The notes: a model not told the origin generated them from the sequence alone. DNA of 64,000 bases from Yponomeuta sedellus (GCA_934045075.1 OW203723.1:2000577-2064576); one strand, 5' to 3'. Positions 10,591 through 21,270 are shown, counted from the first letter of the stretch. Translations and numbers: made by a program.

Positions 10591-10749
10591 AGTTGCCCCC
10601 TATGCGTACACCTAATAAGATTTCGTGATTGCAACTAACAACCCTTAATGCCAGAGCATTAGTCAAATGTCTCACTAGTCATGTTCCACAAACAGGGTGT
10701 CGATTTTGTTATTTATTTGTAAACGCTGACTGCAATCTTGATACTTTAT

Positions 10750-10817
10750 CTTGATACCTTTACTCGTATCTCGGAAGCGCGTTGAGGCGCTTCCGAGATA
10801 CGAGTAAAGGTATCAAG
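10750..10817. repeat. Perfect 31-bp hairpin
   Basis: Arms 10750-10780 and 10787-10817 are exact reverse complements (CTTGATACCTTTACTCGTAT, then CTCGGAAGCGC) with loop GTTGAG. It lies between repeat D and a SINE-A copy. The identical arms and short loop suggest recent formation. It is not recognised as a known microRNA. Confidence 0.9.
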
Positions 10818-10923
10818 GATCTTGATATACACATGGTTGGTAGGACGGGCACCAAAGGAATCATTTGGTGGACGTTTTGATGTCCGGAATCCAAAAAAGA
10901 GGATAATTTGCTAATATTACATT

Positions 10924-11072
10924 TGCCTGTACGTAATACAGAGAGTATTGTCAGGAGGTTCCAAATTTCACTGATGCTGGTGTGTCGCCCATTAGCTCAG
11001 TTGGAAGAGCGCTGGCACAGATAGCCAGAGGTAGCGGGTTTGAATCCCGGCATGGGTGGAATTTTTCCGGTC
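10924..11072 (+). mobile_element. SINE-A copy (tRNA-like part)
   Basis: Head end GCCTGTACGTAATACAGAGA, then a tRNA-like cloverleaf with A box TTAGCTCAGTTGG and T-arm GGTTTGAATCC, ending at GGAATTTTTCC, where the usual tail is lost. A tRNA caller may flag it; it is a repeat. Confidence 0.8.
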
Positions 11073-11216
11073 TCAATAAGGCGCTCCCCTCAGTTTTTTT
11101 TTTTAATTTTGTCTTTTCCATAATGTCTCCATTGAGGTACACAATATTGTATTTATTTCCTCATCGCGTAGATTTTTATTTTAAAGTATTTATGAATGTT
11201 TATCATAATTAGATAC

Positions 11217-11400
11217 ATAACCTCACGCCTGTACCCCAGCGGGCAGGCAGAGACCAGGGACTGTCACTTGCCACGGTCCTGACAGACCACCTTCGCTCCA
11301 TCAACGTTCATAAGTCGTTGCATGCACACACGCCGGTTCCGGGCACTTTTTATCCGGATGAGGGGATGTATTACTTTTTGCTAATACATCCCCTATTCGA
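11217..11400 (-). mobile_element. RTE2 LINE 3' end
   Basis: The reverse complement encodes the end of the polyprotein (DEAKVVCQDRGKWQSLVSA-like) and the CTGGGGTACAGGCGTGAGG terminus. Near its 5' break is a 12-bp hairpin, GGGGATGTATTA against TAATACATCCCC (11362-11393). Confidence 0.75.
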
Positions 11401-11529
11401 AATGACTTTGAAATGAAATTTGGTCGATGTATATTCATCATAACTCTATAATTTAACTTTTTATGTAGGTATATTGTTATTTATATAAGTAGTGTATTAA
11501 TATATTCATATTTGCACCGACTACCCGTC

Positions 11530-11621
11530 TCTTATCTCCTTCAGCAACTTTCTGGCTTGAGGTTGTCTGGAAGAAATCGCTTTTAGCAATAAGGCCGCCA
11601 ATTGTACCTACTTTGTATCTT
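11530..11621 (+). mobile_element. LINE 3'UTR-like fragment
   Basis: CTTCAGCAACTTTCTGGCTT, then GGAAGAAATCGCTTTTAGCA and CCGCCAATTGTACC, a stretch typical of lepidopteran LINE 3' ends. Related sequence appears inverted at 44900-44960. Confidence 0.5.
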
Positions 11622-12105
11622 AAAAAACCTATTTAGAGGCTCGAAATTCCACCCATGCCGGGACTTGAACCCGCTACCTCTGGCTAACCGTGCCAGCGCG
11701 CTCCCAACTGACCTAATGGGCGACTAACCGGCATCAGTGAAATTTCGAACCTCTTTACAATACTCTCTGTATTACGCACAGGCAGCAACATCTGGCTAAA
11801 GCAATTTGCATCACTTGCAGCCCCGAGTACCTACTTTGCAGTTAGGTTTTACATCGGAATGATATCGCTGTACCCCCATTGTGGCGTCTCCGCCATCCGT
11901 GCCACGGATACCAAGCTCGTGCAACGGACGCAGCGCATACTCTATGTGCGCGGGGAGTCATGGCAACGGAATAAACAGTTAGACGCCTGTAAAAGAATTC
12001 TCTCGGTTTTGGTGCGGTTTTGCTAAAAGTTTTGGATGTCGGAGACGCCACACCCATGATATATATTTTTTATTTTTAATGCACTAACCCGTGCTAAGAA
12101 CAATG
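11622..12105 (-). mobile_element. SINE-A full unit with nested MITE-3
   Basis: Reverse order: 3' tail CCTATTTAGAGGC, tRNA-like region with reversed T-arm GGGACTTGAACCC, head to CGCTGTACCCCCAT at 11879. MITE-3 follows, and after it a second tail with TTAATGCACTAACCCGTGC. The tail-head junction shows the tandem SINE-A form. Confidence 0.85.
11880..12052. mobile_element. MITE-3, 173-bp inverted-repeat element
   Basis: Ends TGTGGCGTCTCCGCCATCC and the inverted TGTGGCGTCTCCGACATCC match with one mismatch. CCCAT flanks both sides and may be a 5-bp TSD. It is inserted in SINE-A at a site that can be recognised by comparison with other copies (GTACCCACATGAT). No coding sequence. Confidence 0.8.
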
Positions 12106-12530
12106 TTAAAAACCCCATTTAGATGCTAATAATTTCTTGTAAAATTACTTGGCTTTGTATCTTTACATGCTTTATATATGTGCTCTGGTGTACAATAAAG
12201 AATATTCGTTACCTTATCTTAGCTAGGGTGCTCGTATTATATTCCTGATCGTCCTCCCCTGATCTCCAGCATCAACTGCATCTCTACATACGATTCGAAA
12301 TGCTGAGTCATGTTCGTTTCATTATATCTTCACCTCATAGGACATTCGACCCCTTCTACGGTACTACACGAATCAATTCAGAGATCACCACGTGTCTGAG
12401 TGGTCCACTTTTTCGCCGGTCACTGGATCTAATACTCAGCTCTGAAGTGAACGACTTCGGGTAAGTATGCGCAATTTTCTCTTCGACTGAGAGACGCCGT
12501 TTCTGTTTGTTGATTTAAGGTGTCGATAAC
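12106..12530. other. Mostly unassigned; LINE-like 3' end near 12160
   Basis: TGCTCTGGTGTACAATAAAG at about 12180-12200 resembles LINE 3' ends. The rest to 12530 has no recognised feature. Confidence 0.4.
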
Positions 12531-12545
12531 AGTTTTGTGAGCATT

Positions 12546-12702
12546 GTAGACTTTTAGTCCGGATCTACTTACGGGTGTTGTTATATCGGAAAAGTCCGAC
12601 CAGGTTTAACAACAACATGCGTAACAACAACAGCACCCGTAAGTAGATCCGGACTAAAAGTATACAATGTGTTGTGCTTACGAAAGTTTTAGTTTAAAAA
12701 AA
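12546..12702 (+). mobile_element. FBR copy 2 with perfect 15-bp TSD
   Basis: AGTTTTGTGAGCATT occurs at 12531-12545 and 12703-12717. The element begins GTAGACTTTTAGTCCGGATC, folds back through a loop rich in AACAACAAC, repeats the arm in reverse complement, continues TACAATGTGTTGTGCTTACG and ends in an A-rich tail. A-tail plus long TSD indicates retroposition. Confidence 0.88.
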
Positions 12703-12717
12703 AGTTTTGTGAGCATT

Positions 12718-12935
12718 AAAAAGTTAAAATTACTTTGCTAAATTCCGCCAAAAATCCCAGAAGCACCATGCGGTTAGCTAATGCACCGCCCTCCCTCCCA
12801 CTTTTTCAAGCAGAAGCAAGACACGAACAAACCACCACCAGCACCAATACTTGTGTGCGAAAACACGCGACGCGTTTCGCCTCTAACACGAGGCATCCTC
12901 AGGCTCCCAAATGCAAGTGACCGTCTCCGCAAAAA
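12718..12935 (+). repeat. Single arm of fold-back element FB2
   Basis: TTTGCTAAATTCCGCC through GCAGAAGCAAGACACGAAC to AACACGAGGCATCCTCAGGC matches one arm of the palindromic element at 18488-18981. Here only one arm exists. The overlapping 99- and 92-codon frames are shadows of this repeat. Confidence 0.75.
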
Positions 12936-13283
12936 CAAAAAAACGCAAAAGTTTTGTGAGCCTAAACAAGACAAGTATAAAACCGTATCAGTCTCGGTGT
13001 TAAGGCGTTTCGGGGCGCGAACTAGCGCTACCAATGCAATAAAAATCATAGTTTTGTAATACGGTTTTTTCAAAAAGTAAACGTAAGATATCTTAACAAC
13101 TGTGGTAAGTACTTTTAGAACATATAGCCTAGAATGTAGTGTTACCTAGGACTTTATACCTAAGATTGATTTCCCCTAAAATCAGCCGTTTGTGGCGGAA
13201 ATCGATTAAAGTCCTAAATCGTTGATCCTAGGTCACTGTGGGTTCTAAAAATAGTCCTCACAGTTGTTACGATTTCTCATGTT
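12936..13283. other. Unassigned sequence
   Basis: Contains a further GTTTTGTGAGC at 12951, the same word as the FBR target site, and an imperfect inverted pair around ATCGATT near 13170-13215. No gene. Confidence 0.4.
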
Positions 13284-13504
13284 CATACATACATACATAC
13301 ATACATACATACATACATACATACATACATACATACATACATACATACATACATACATACATACATACATACATACATACATACATACATACATACATAC
13401 ATACATACATACATACATACATACATACATACATACATACATACATACATACATACATACATACATACATACATACATACATACATACATACATACATAC
13501 ATAC
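13284..13504. repeat. (CATA)n microsatellite
   Basis: About 55 uninterrupted CATA units. All reading frames across it are artefacts. Confidence 0.98.
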
Positions 13505-13556
13505 TAATTATTTACTTACCTCCCTTGACTTAATTTTTTTTTTTTTTTTTAACTTG

Positions 13557-13596
13557 ACAATATTTTTTATAATTTTTTTTTTATAAAAAATATTGT
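13557..13596. repeat. Perfect 16-bp AT-rich hairpin
   Basis: ACAATATTTTTTATAA and its exact complement are separated by T8. It directly adjoins the 99-bp repeat that is duplicated at 54768. Confidence 0.85.
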
Positions 13597-13597
13597 T

Positions 13598-13696
13598 ATT
13601 TCCCTCATTTTTCATCCACTACTACTTTACCCTTTGACCAGATCTGACTTTTTTACCTGCTTCTCCGTTTATCCGTTTTTATCCAGTTTTCTGTTA
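13598..13696 (+). repeat. 99-bp dispersed repeat, copy 1
   Basis: ATTTCCCTCATTTTTCATCC to ATCCAGTTTTCTGTTA is identical over 99 bp to 54768-54866. A diverged reverse copy lies at 58623-58738. No tRNA boxes, TSD or coding frame are visible. Confidence 0.9.
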
Positions 13697-13699
13697 CTA

Positions 13700-15264
13700 T
13701 AGGCATACGACATTTAATTCGGAACGTTGGAAGGGTTCGAGCAGCGCGCAAAGGCGGCGGCAGGTCATTCAAACATTTCGATGCTGCAATTTTGAAACAA
13801 CCCTTGGTACTCGATCGAGATTATTTATTTGGTAAAACTATATACGTTTAAGAAATACTAAAACAAGTTATGATTTTTATTCCATTGGTGACGCTAGTGC
13901 GCACCCCTAAGCGCCTTAAGAATAACAGTGTAGTTTAATTTCATTCGTCCTTCCAGTGCTGCAGAATATGCTATCAAATTTTAAAGACAAGGTTCTCAGA
14001 TGCAGTTGCCGTTGGGCTTGGTCGTTAAGAGGATAAACATCGTGAGATTTCCGTGAGTCACTGTCACTAGGCCCTTGCTGAAAATCAGTGCTGTGGGCAA
14101 AAAACCTGCAGCAAGTACTAAGCCTGAGGCCGTTTTACCGTCGCATGGACATATTGGCCCGTATCCGCCTACTGTTTTCTGTCGTGTTTGTTTGTTTTTA
14201 TAACTTTTTATATTTAATCTCTTTTTTACGATTTGTATATGTCTGTGTGGCGATAAATAAATGTAATTCTTCTTCTTCAGGTACTTAACATTAGCCTACA
14301 ATAAATCCTCTGAGGTCCACGACTCTGTCAAGAGCGTACCAACCAAGAAGAATAGATAGGTCGAGCTGATTTTGAGTGCTCTTTTCCGCTGCAAATCAAA
14401 ACCATTTAGTTATTAATTTAGTATTTGATGTTTTGTTTAAATAATTAGTAATATATTGTAGTTCATAAAAAAACAACTAAACCAGGAAGACCCCTGATTA
14501 ATAGACATTATGCGTACCAAATCCTGTCGGAATCCTGACATTAGCAACAGCAATTAGTATGGAATTTGACAGTTGTACGATTGGAATCGTTTAGGATTTG
14601 TTGCGCGTAGTAGGGGCGGGCTACGGTTCTACTCATACTTTTCCTGTGTTTCAATTTCCATAATTCGTTCCCGAGAGATCCGCATTCAATTAAAAAGGAG
14701 GAAAATAAATAAAGATATAAAATTTTAATTAAGGCCTCGCAAACGGCTTTCCTTGAAAAAAACCATTCGCTTTGGAATAAAACTTTTCTCGAGTAAGTAT
14801 CTAGTTGGAGACAACTGTCAATAGAAACAGCTTGATTCAACGGCGGAGAAGTGTTTTGCAAATACACGTCAAAACACCACTAAGGTGGACCGCTGCGGAG
14901 TTGAAATGTTAAACGCAAATTGAAAAGTGGGTCAAGTCACCTGGGTAGATTTAATAAATAAAAATAAAAGTGCCTTTTATTCACGAAATTATCTCAAGAT
15001 CATTATAAGTAGATTTTATTGCTTTTTATAACTACGTATCGATTTGTTATATAATTAGTTCATTTAAATGTCATGCATAATAAATTATTAATATAAATTT
15101 TAAATAAAATAAATTAATAAATTGATTATTACACGTTGTTTGATTCTAGGCTCTGCTTGGGTTGACTGCAGTGTATTTCAATGAGTAGTTTTTTATTCCT
15201 TCGGGTGTAGAGTTTTATTCAATATAATAAGATAATACAGGTATATGCACAATGATGATGGTAC
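13700..15264. other. Long unassigned stretch
   Basis: No recognised transposon core or host exon. Around 14080-14290 is a segment ending GATAAATAAATGTAATTCTT with TTC repeats, which could be a retroposon 3' end. The 108-codon minus frame at 14541-14867 has no recognisable domain. 14950-15180 is very AT-rich. Confidence 0.4.
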
Positions 15265-15765
15265 ATGTCGAAAAGACGAGAGACGACCGCTCTCACATGC
15301 AGGCGGCTTTTATTCGCGGCTTTATTATTGTTACTATGGGGGCGTGCGGCAGATATAGAAACAGTTTTTATTCTACAAAAAAGGGCTGTTAGAGCTATCT
15401 ACAATTTACCTACCAGGCAATCGCTAAGGGATATTTTCAAGGAAGTCGGAATTCTAACGATGGCTTGCCAATATATATTCGATAACATAATGTACGTACG
15501 AAAAAACTTAACAACATTTAAATTAAACAGGGATATCCATAACGTAAACACTAGAAACAAAAACAAAGTTGCTTTATCTAAATTCAGATTAGCCAAGGTA
15601 AATGCATCTTTTGTAGGACTAATTGTACGTTTTTATAATAAAATTCCAGAACATATTCTATCCCTGCCTGAAAGCAAATTTAAAAATTTCATTAAAAAGG
15701 CGCTGTGTAAAAAGGCCTATTTTAGAATAGATGACTTTATAAATGATGTAAGCCCTTGGCAGTAG
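15265..15765 (+). pseudogene. Jockey-type LINE RT C-terminal fragment
   Basis: From about residue 23 (LLLWGRAADIETVFILQKRA) the frame matches the minus-strand fragment at 6335-6853 and continues intact to the natural end (FYNKIPEHILSLPESKF...DVSPWQ). It covers the region after the RT palm to the stop. The first 20 residues are unrelated read-through, so the true LINE starts near 15330. It lacks endonuclease and RT catalytic motifs. A 3'UTR follows to about 15940. Confidence 0.88.
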
Positions 15766-15940
15766 ACCAATTCCACAACGAGTAAATCATAGTTATTAAA
15801 TAAATATTTTATATGTAGCAACCGAATCACTGCAATCCTCAGTGTTAGTTATGTATGTCATACTTTAATTTAAGTTTGTACAGACGACGTGATTGCATAT
15901 TAGTAAATATATCATACATTCTATAACTGAGAAAAACTTA

Positions 15941-16194
15941 ATCTGCAGGTTTGCTAAAGGTCATTCGAATGGTGGCGTGGTGGCCGGGTCATCTATCTCC
16001 CTCCAAAATGGTTGAGACTGATGATGGCTGACCTCTGCGTTATGCTCGTGAACGAGTGCTGTTCGTGTGTCTGGCCGCAGCACTTGTCATGTTTTCACGG
16101 CCTATGTAAAAAAGTATATATATTTAATAATGCCTTAACATTTAAAGTTATTAATGGCAATCATGGAATCTTACGCGTATAAGTGGTATCTAAT
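15941..16194. other. Unassigned sequence
   Basis: Nothing recognised besides a GGTGGCGTGGTGGCCGGGTC GC-rich patch at 15970. Confidence 0.3.
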
Positions 16195-16375
16195 GTATTA
16201 CATTTAAGACTTGAGAAAAGATGGTCAGAGTGGAGTTTTTTTTCCCCGCTGCCTTTTTCTCCACTACATTACGGCCCGAAGGCGGCGGCTTTCACTTTCA
16301 TGTTACATTGTATTTTGACATTCAGCAAACAAAATGTAAATTTTTTACGTTGAAATAAATTGAATTGAATTGAAT
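16195..16375 (+). mobile_element. Repeat D copy
   Basis: ACTTGAGAAAAGATGGTCAG through AATGTAAATTTTTTACGTTG to a TTGAATTGAATTGAATTC tail. The internal inverted pair around GCTGCC and GGCGGC could form a stem. Confidence 0.7.
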
Positions 16376-16751
16376 TCATGAGATACAGCGCCATCTTACG
16401 GTGCGCTCCGGAAGTCCTTTTATATCTCGATATCGACTGACTGGATCTTGATGTTCTATGAAGTTTTGGCTAGTTTCGATAGATGGCGTTTACACACGTA
16501 TTTCTTACATTAAATAAATATTAATTTTACTTATTTTTTTTACAAAATATCCCTAATTTTGGAATGTCTGTCGACAAAAGCCTCCTCCAGCTCTTTCCAT
16601 CGTTTCCGTTCCAGTGCCACGCGTCTCCAGTATGGTCCCGCCGTGTATTTCTCTCTAGGTAGATTTAGAGAGGCGCAAATGACGCCTGAATGAAAAAAAA
16701 CGGGCACTGAGAAATGAATTCATTGTAGGCATATTTAACAACTATACAGAT
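16376..16751. other. Unassigned sequence
   Basis: Contains two short motifs common in insect repeats, ACAGCGCCATCTTACGG and TAGATGGCGTTTACAC. No gene. Confidence 0.35.
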
Positions 16752-16975
16752 GATATTCTTTTTAATGCACTAACCCGTACCAAGGCCAATTTTAAAACAT
16801 ATTTAGAGGCAAAAAAATCTACCCATGCCGGGATTCAAACCCGCGACCTCTGGCGTGCCAGCGCTCTTTCAACGGACGTAATGGGCGACTGACGGCATCA
16901 CTGAAATTTCGAACCTCTTTAGAATATTCTCTGTATTACGTACAGCCAGTGACATCTGGCTCACTTCACTGATGC
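16752..16975 (-). mobile_element. SINE-A copy, truncated by a 5S-SINE
   Basis: Reverse 3' tail (TTAATGCACTAACCCGTACC), reversed T-arm (GGGATTCAAACCC), and head until GACATCTGGCTCACTT, where the following 5S-SINE begins. The anticodon-loop region has a deletion. Confidence 0.8.
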
Positions 16976-16978
16976 AAC

Positions 16979-17322
16979 ACGAAGCGCTCGTAGCCTAGCG
17001 GAACCGAGTGATTAGAATCAATCACTTGAGATAAGCAACAATAGGTGCGGTCAGGCCCAGGACTGGTGACCGTCCCGTGATTACCGCTAGTGGCATTTTT
17101 TCCGAGCGCATCCGTGCTTCGCAAGGCACGTTAAGCCGTTGGTGCTGGCTGTCATGTAATGGCAGTCGTAAGCCATGTCAGAGGCCTTAGCGGCGGCTTG
17201 ATCCTCAAAGCCACAGTCTTACAATCCTCTACCAACCCCGACTTGGCCCCTTGGTGAAGTATAGCTTAACCTTCCTCCGATGCAGGAAGAGACCCGTGCC
17301 CCAGCAGTGGGGACATCAAAGG
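16979..17322 (+). mobile_element. 5S-rRNA-derived SINE, copy 3
   Basis: Near full-length: GAAGCGCTCGTAGCCTAGCG, 5S-like AAGCAACAATAGGTGCGGTC and GGACTGGTGACCG, AAGGCACGTTAAGCCGTTGG, and 3' end CCCCAGCAGTGGGGACATCA. Confidence 0.88.
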
Positions 17323-17697
17323 CGACATGCGGGGAAAATTTTTACTAAAAGCTTTATCTCGGTTAGCGGGATTGACAGCTGATAGACCTTTCTATAGCTA
17401 CTCGCAGGAACAAGTTGAACAAAAAATAATTCGAAGGTGACGAGATCGATTGCAACAAGTCGCTCCGGATCTTACGAATTGGCGGAAAGCGGATTTAGGA
17501 CACCCGTTTTGCTTCGATTAATGTGTGCGGTGGAATTTAGCAGAAAGAAGATTAAGTGTGAAATTAATGATTCATAAGAAAGTGTTGTGTGAATGAGTTA
17601 AAGCAGAAATTAAGTGGCACGACTACTTATGGTGGACTAACAGCTTTGTGGGACTTATCTATTAATGACCGATGACCGATTCAATTCAATTCATTGC
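17323..17697. other. Unassigned; short block shared with 25495
   Basis: CGACTACTTATGGTGGACTA and GCTTTGTGGGAC at 17617-17660 recur at 25500-25545 on the same strand. Both blocks lie beside 5S-SINE copies. The rest is unrecognised. Confidence 0.4.
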
Positions 17698-18052
17698 CAC
17701 GTGAATCGCTCGTGGCCCCGGCTACCTGAGTGATCTTAAACGATCGCGAAGGTTAACCAACATAGGGCGCGTTCAGTGCATGGATGGGTGACCGTATATG
17801 ACTAACGCTAGTGGCATTTTTCCGAGAGTTTCCGTGCTTCGCAAGGCACGTTAAACAGTTATGCCGGCTGTCGTCCTTAAATGGCAGTCGTTAAGCCAAG
17901 TCAGAGACCTTAGGGCGGCTTGAAAACTTCTGACAGTAAGACCAGCCACTAGTCTTGCAAGTCTCCACCAATCCGGACTTGGCACCCGTGGTGGAGTACG
18001 GCCTATACTTTCCTCATGGAAGAGACCCGTGCCCCTTGGTGGGGACATAATG
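17698..18052 (+). mobile_element. 5S-rRNA-derived SINE, subfamily B
   Basis: The head reads GCTCGTGGCCCCGGCTACCT, GAGTGATC...CGCGAAGGTTAA, AGGGCGCGTTCAG and GGATGGGTGACCG. The GATC and CGAAG(T)TAA words follow 5S rRNA more closely than in the main subfamily. 35473-35852 is the other full subfamily B copy. Confidence 0.85.
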
Positions 18053-18059
18053 GGATAAC

Positions 18060-18235
18060 AAATATGAATGATATTTCCGCGTAAAGAATTTACATTCTGC
18101 TTGCTGAATGTCAAAGTATAATTTAACATAAAAGTGAAAGCCGCTGCCTTCGTGCCGAAGTGTAGTGGAGAAAAAGGCAGCGCGAAAAAAAACTCCCCTT
18201 TGACCATCTTTTCTCAAGTCATCTTAAATATAATA
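18060..18235 (-). mobile_element. Repeat D copy (reverse)
   Basis: TTACATTCTGCTTGCTGAAT to AAAAGGCAGCG and ACTCCCCTTTGACCATCTTT. Its minus frame gives RKDGQRGVFF-like residues as in other copies, with no independent gene evidence. Confidence 0.65.
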
Positions 18236-18487
18236 CCATCAGTTACCACCTATACCGATTGTTTACGTACTCGTGTATCTACATAAAGGTAACTTCGTAA
18301 CTGGTTGTGGTTCTGTCTAACCAACAGTTCATGCAGCAAGCAAGGCATCCTGTGCCCAAGGATAAAAATGAAAGGGTGCATAAAAGGAACTTTCCCGAAT
18401 AACGTACTCACTAAGCCCTAACGTCTGGTGCACCCTGGGCAACAACCAGCGAGTGCCTTACGCTGATTGGCAATCCTTTCACCTAGC

Positions 18488-18981
18488 ATTAAAATGTGAA
18501 AATTCCTTTGCTGAATTCCGCAAAAAATCCCACAGGCACCATGCGGTTATACAAACCTATTTAGAGGCTAAAAATTCTACCCATGCCAGGGTTCGAACCC
18601 GCGACCTCTGGCTATCCGTGCCAGCGCTCTTTCCAACCAAGCTAATGGGCGACTTACCATGCGGTTAGTTAATACACCGCCCTCCATCCCATCGTTTCAA
18701 GCAGAAGCAAGACACGAACACACCCCACCGACACCAATACTTGTGTGAGAAAATACGCGACGCGTTTCGCCTCTAACACGAGGCATCCTCAGGCTTGCAC
18801 TTGCACTTGTGAGCCTGAGGATGCCTCGTATTAGGCGAAACACAAGTGTTGGCGTCGGTGGTGGTGTGTTCGTGTCTTGCTTCTGCTTGAAAAAGTGTGA
18901 GGGAGAGCGGCGCATTAACTAAAAGCTTGGTGATTGTGGGACTTTTGGCGGAATTTAGCAAAGTAATTTTCACATTTTAAA
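18488..18981. mobile_element. FB2 fold-back element, split by SINE-A
   Basis: Two arms of about 175-180 nt face each other around the centre TTGCACTTGCACTTG (about 18795-18810): AAAATGTGAAAATTCCTTTG at the left end against CAAAGTAATTTTCACATTTT at the right. The arms share AAGCAGAAGCAAGACACGAA and GAGGCATCCTCAGGC. They have diverged by small changes. A SINE-A sits in the left arm. Single-arm relative at 12718. Confidence 0.85.
18550..18655 (-). mobile_element. SINE-A, short form, 12-bp TSD
   Basis: ACCATGCGGTTA flanks it at 18538-18549 and 18656-18667. The 106-bp insert is just the tRNA-like part plus tail: reversed TTTAGAGGC, T-arm GGGTTCGAACCC, A-box region AGCTAATGGGCGAC. This copy defines where the RNA start can lie. 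Confidence 0.92.
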
Positions 18982-19094
18982 GCTATTATGGATTTTCGCA
19001 AAGTAACGTCTGACTCCATTCAAAGTCCTTTCAACCCAATGGCCATCGACACGCTAAGTAAAAGAAGAAGGAATGGTATTATTAGTAGAAATAA

Positions 19095-19168
19095 ACGAGG
19101 GTCACATAGAGACCTGGGACTGCCACTTGCTACGATCCTGACAGATCACCTTCACTTCATTAACATTC
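19095..19168 (-). mobile_element. RTE2 3' fragment, inverted beside 19222
   Basis: AGAGACCTGGGACTGCCACT, TACGATCCTGACAGATCACC and TTCACTTCATTAACATTCAA are the reverse of the RTE2 end. With the plus copy immediately downstream it forms a divergent pair. Confidence 0.65.
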
Positions 19169-19221
19169 AAGTTTTTTCTTTTTCTAATTGATAAAAATTA
19201 ACAGGACATGACACGGTACCC

Positions 19222-19590
19222 AATAATCGTTAATAGAGAACGTTGTGGACTGAAAGAGGATGTAGTGACTAGAATTGAGAAAGGAATGTTGCGTTGGTTT
19301 GGACATGTGCAGAGGATGAAGGAAAAAAGAAATATATATTGACGAAACAAATATATATTGCGAATGTAAGTGGAAAGGCTAGTAAAGGACGTCCCAGACG
19401 GGACATACGTCGACCCAATAGGGTTTTAGCTTAGGAGAAGATAAAGAGTACCCGGAACTGGCGTGCGTACATGCAACGACTTATAAACGTTAATGAAGCG
19501 AAGGTGATCTGTCAACATCGTGGCAAGTGGCAGTCTCTGGTTTCTGCCTATCCATCTAGGATACAGGCGTGAGATTAAGTATGTACGTAA
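19222..19590 (+). pseudogene. RTE2 LINE C-terminal fragment
   Basis: The plus strand reads KGMLRWFGHVQRMKE, then after a frame slip ANVSGKASKGRPRR, NWRACMQRLINVNEAK and GKWQSLVSAYPS-like residues, ending at GATACAGGCGTGAG. This is the C-terminal 110 or so residues of an RTE-like ORF. The reverse-transcriptase palm is missing. A short direct repeat (AATATATATTG) inside the frame breaks it. Confidence 0.8.
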
Positions 19591-19964
19591 GTAAAATTTA
19601 ACCAAACATTGTAGGCTCAGTCAACCTATTATCTTAATATTTACCTAGGAGTGGACGAAAGCGGGCTGACGATGATAAAAAATATATATCAAGTGATTAA
19701 GTATCGACTAGCCACTCTGAGTCAAGGGAGAGGGCGTTTTTAGAAGTCAAGAAGCGTCCATTGTTGATGTTTATTACAGAATGAACCTTATTAATGAACG
19801 TCGGCTAATTGCATGCTAATAGGTTCGTGGTTAGACTGCTTAATGGAAGACAGGGGAATATTACGAGGGCTCTGGAGTATCCTTTCTCTAGACTAAGTTA
19901 TTTTGTTTTGTAGGAAACCACCTTGTTGCAGCGCATTATGTGCTTGGATTTGTGACTTCATAAT
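19591..19964. other. Unassigned sequence
   Basis: No recognised feature. Confidence 0.35.
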
Positions 19965-20200
19965 TAACTTTTGTAATTTTTGCCAAGGCTAGTAAACTAA
20001 CAGTCAATGCTTTCAAAAAGACGCCTATCACCTCAGTCATCAGAGACCACGGCAACTGTAAAAGTGCGGAAACGTGGGAAAATTGTAAAAATATAAGAAA
20101 CGAGTGAAATCCGTATTAAAACAGTTTTTATTAAATAATCCTTTGTTATAGTAGTCCTTTCCACACAAAGTTTACTTTGGTAATACACTTCAGAAAGTAC
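19965..20200 (-). mobile_element. Penelope-like remnant followed by a Jockey scrap
   Basis: 19970-20095 (TTTTGTAATTTTTGCCAAGG, AAAAAGACGCCTATCACCTC) matches 61410-61560, which encodes a Penelope-like C-terminus on the minus strand. At 20130-20190, AATAATCCTTTGTTATAGTA matches the Jockey C-terminus at 6250. Confidence 0.5.
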
Positions 20201-20267
20201 TAGAGACTCGTTGTTTATTATAACGTCCTCATAAATGGATGTAGTTGTAACACTTTACGTCTTAACT

Positions 20268-20652
20268 GAGAAGCGCTCGTAGCCTAGGGAAGCGCTCGTA
20301 GCCTAGGCGAACCGAGTGATTGGAAACAATCACGTGGTTAAGCAACACAGGCGCGGTAAGGTACGGGATGGGTGAGCGTCCCGTGACTACCGCTAGTGGC
20401 ATTTTTCCGAGCGCTTCCGTGCTTCGCAAGGCACGTTAAGCCGTTGGTGCCGGCTGTCATACAATGACAGTCGTTAAGCCATGTCAGAGGCCTTATGGGC
20501 GGCTTGATAACTTCTGACAGTAAGGCCCGCCACTGTCTTACAATCCTCCACCAACCCGGACTTGGCCCCCGTGGTGGAGTATGGCCTAACCTTCCTGCGA
20601 TGTAGGAAGAGACCCGTGCCCCAGCAGTGGGGACATATAAGGGTTGATAACG
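20268..20652 (+). mobile_element. 5S-rRNA-derived SINE with duplicated head
   Basis: GAAGCGCTCGTAGCCTAGG occurs twice in tandem at the start. It is followed by the 5S-like AAGCAACACAGGCGCGG and ATGGGTGAGCG, AAGGCACGTTAAGCCGTTGG, and the 3' end CCAGCAGTGGGGACATATAA with GTTGATAACGA. Best preserved full-length copy. Confidence 0.9.
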
Positions 20653-20728
20653 AACGACGTCTTAACTTTTAATCAAATTTCATCGTACTATTTGTTTTTT
20701 GACAAATGTACCAAACATAATTCTAATT

Positions 20729-20957
20729 GTTTTCTTTTTAATGCACTAACCCGTGCTAAGGCCAATTTTAAAAACCTATTTATAAAACCTAAAAACCAGT
20801 ACGTAATACAGAGAATATTGTAAAGAGGCTCGAAATTTCACTGATGCCGGTGAGTCGCCCATTAGCTCAGTTGGAAAGAGCGCTGGCACGGATAGCCAGA
20901 GCTCGCGGGTTCGAATCCTGGCATGGGTGGAATTTTTAGCCTCTAAATAGGTTTTTA
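20729..20957. mobile_element. SINE-A inverted unit, 12-bp TSD
   Basis: ATAATTCTAATT at 20717-20728 and 20958-20969. The left piece is the SINE 3' tail in reverse (TTAATGCACTAACCCGTGCT to CCTATTTA). The right piece is head, tRNA-like part (GGTTCGAATCC) and tail in forward orientation. Both borders are therefore SINE 3' ends. Confidence 0.92.
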
Positions 20958-21129
20958 ATAATTCTAATTTTAAAAACACCTGTATGATTTTTTTGAAACT
21001 AATAAATTATTCTTATTCTCAATCTGATGGTTTAGGTTAGCTGATATTTTTTACGATTTTGTAACTTTAGCCAAAAATTTGTAATTAATGTTACTTCGAA
21101 TTTACTAATTGCAATACAGAATATATAAA

Positions 21130-21258
<129 letters not shown>

Positions 21259-21270
21259 TACGTACAATAT

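Noticed and set aside
16990..17090. 5S rRNA gene
   Set aside because: Only the 3' half resembles 5S rRNA, and it is fused to a SINE body present in fourteen copies.
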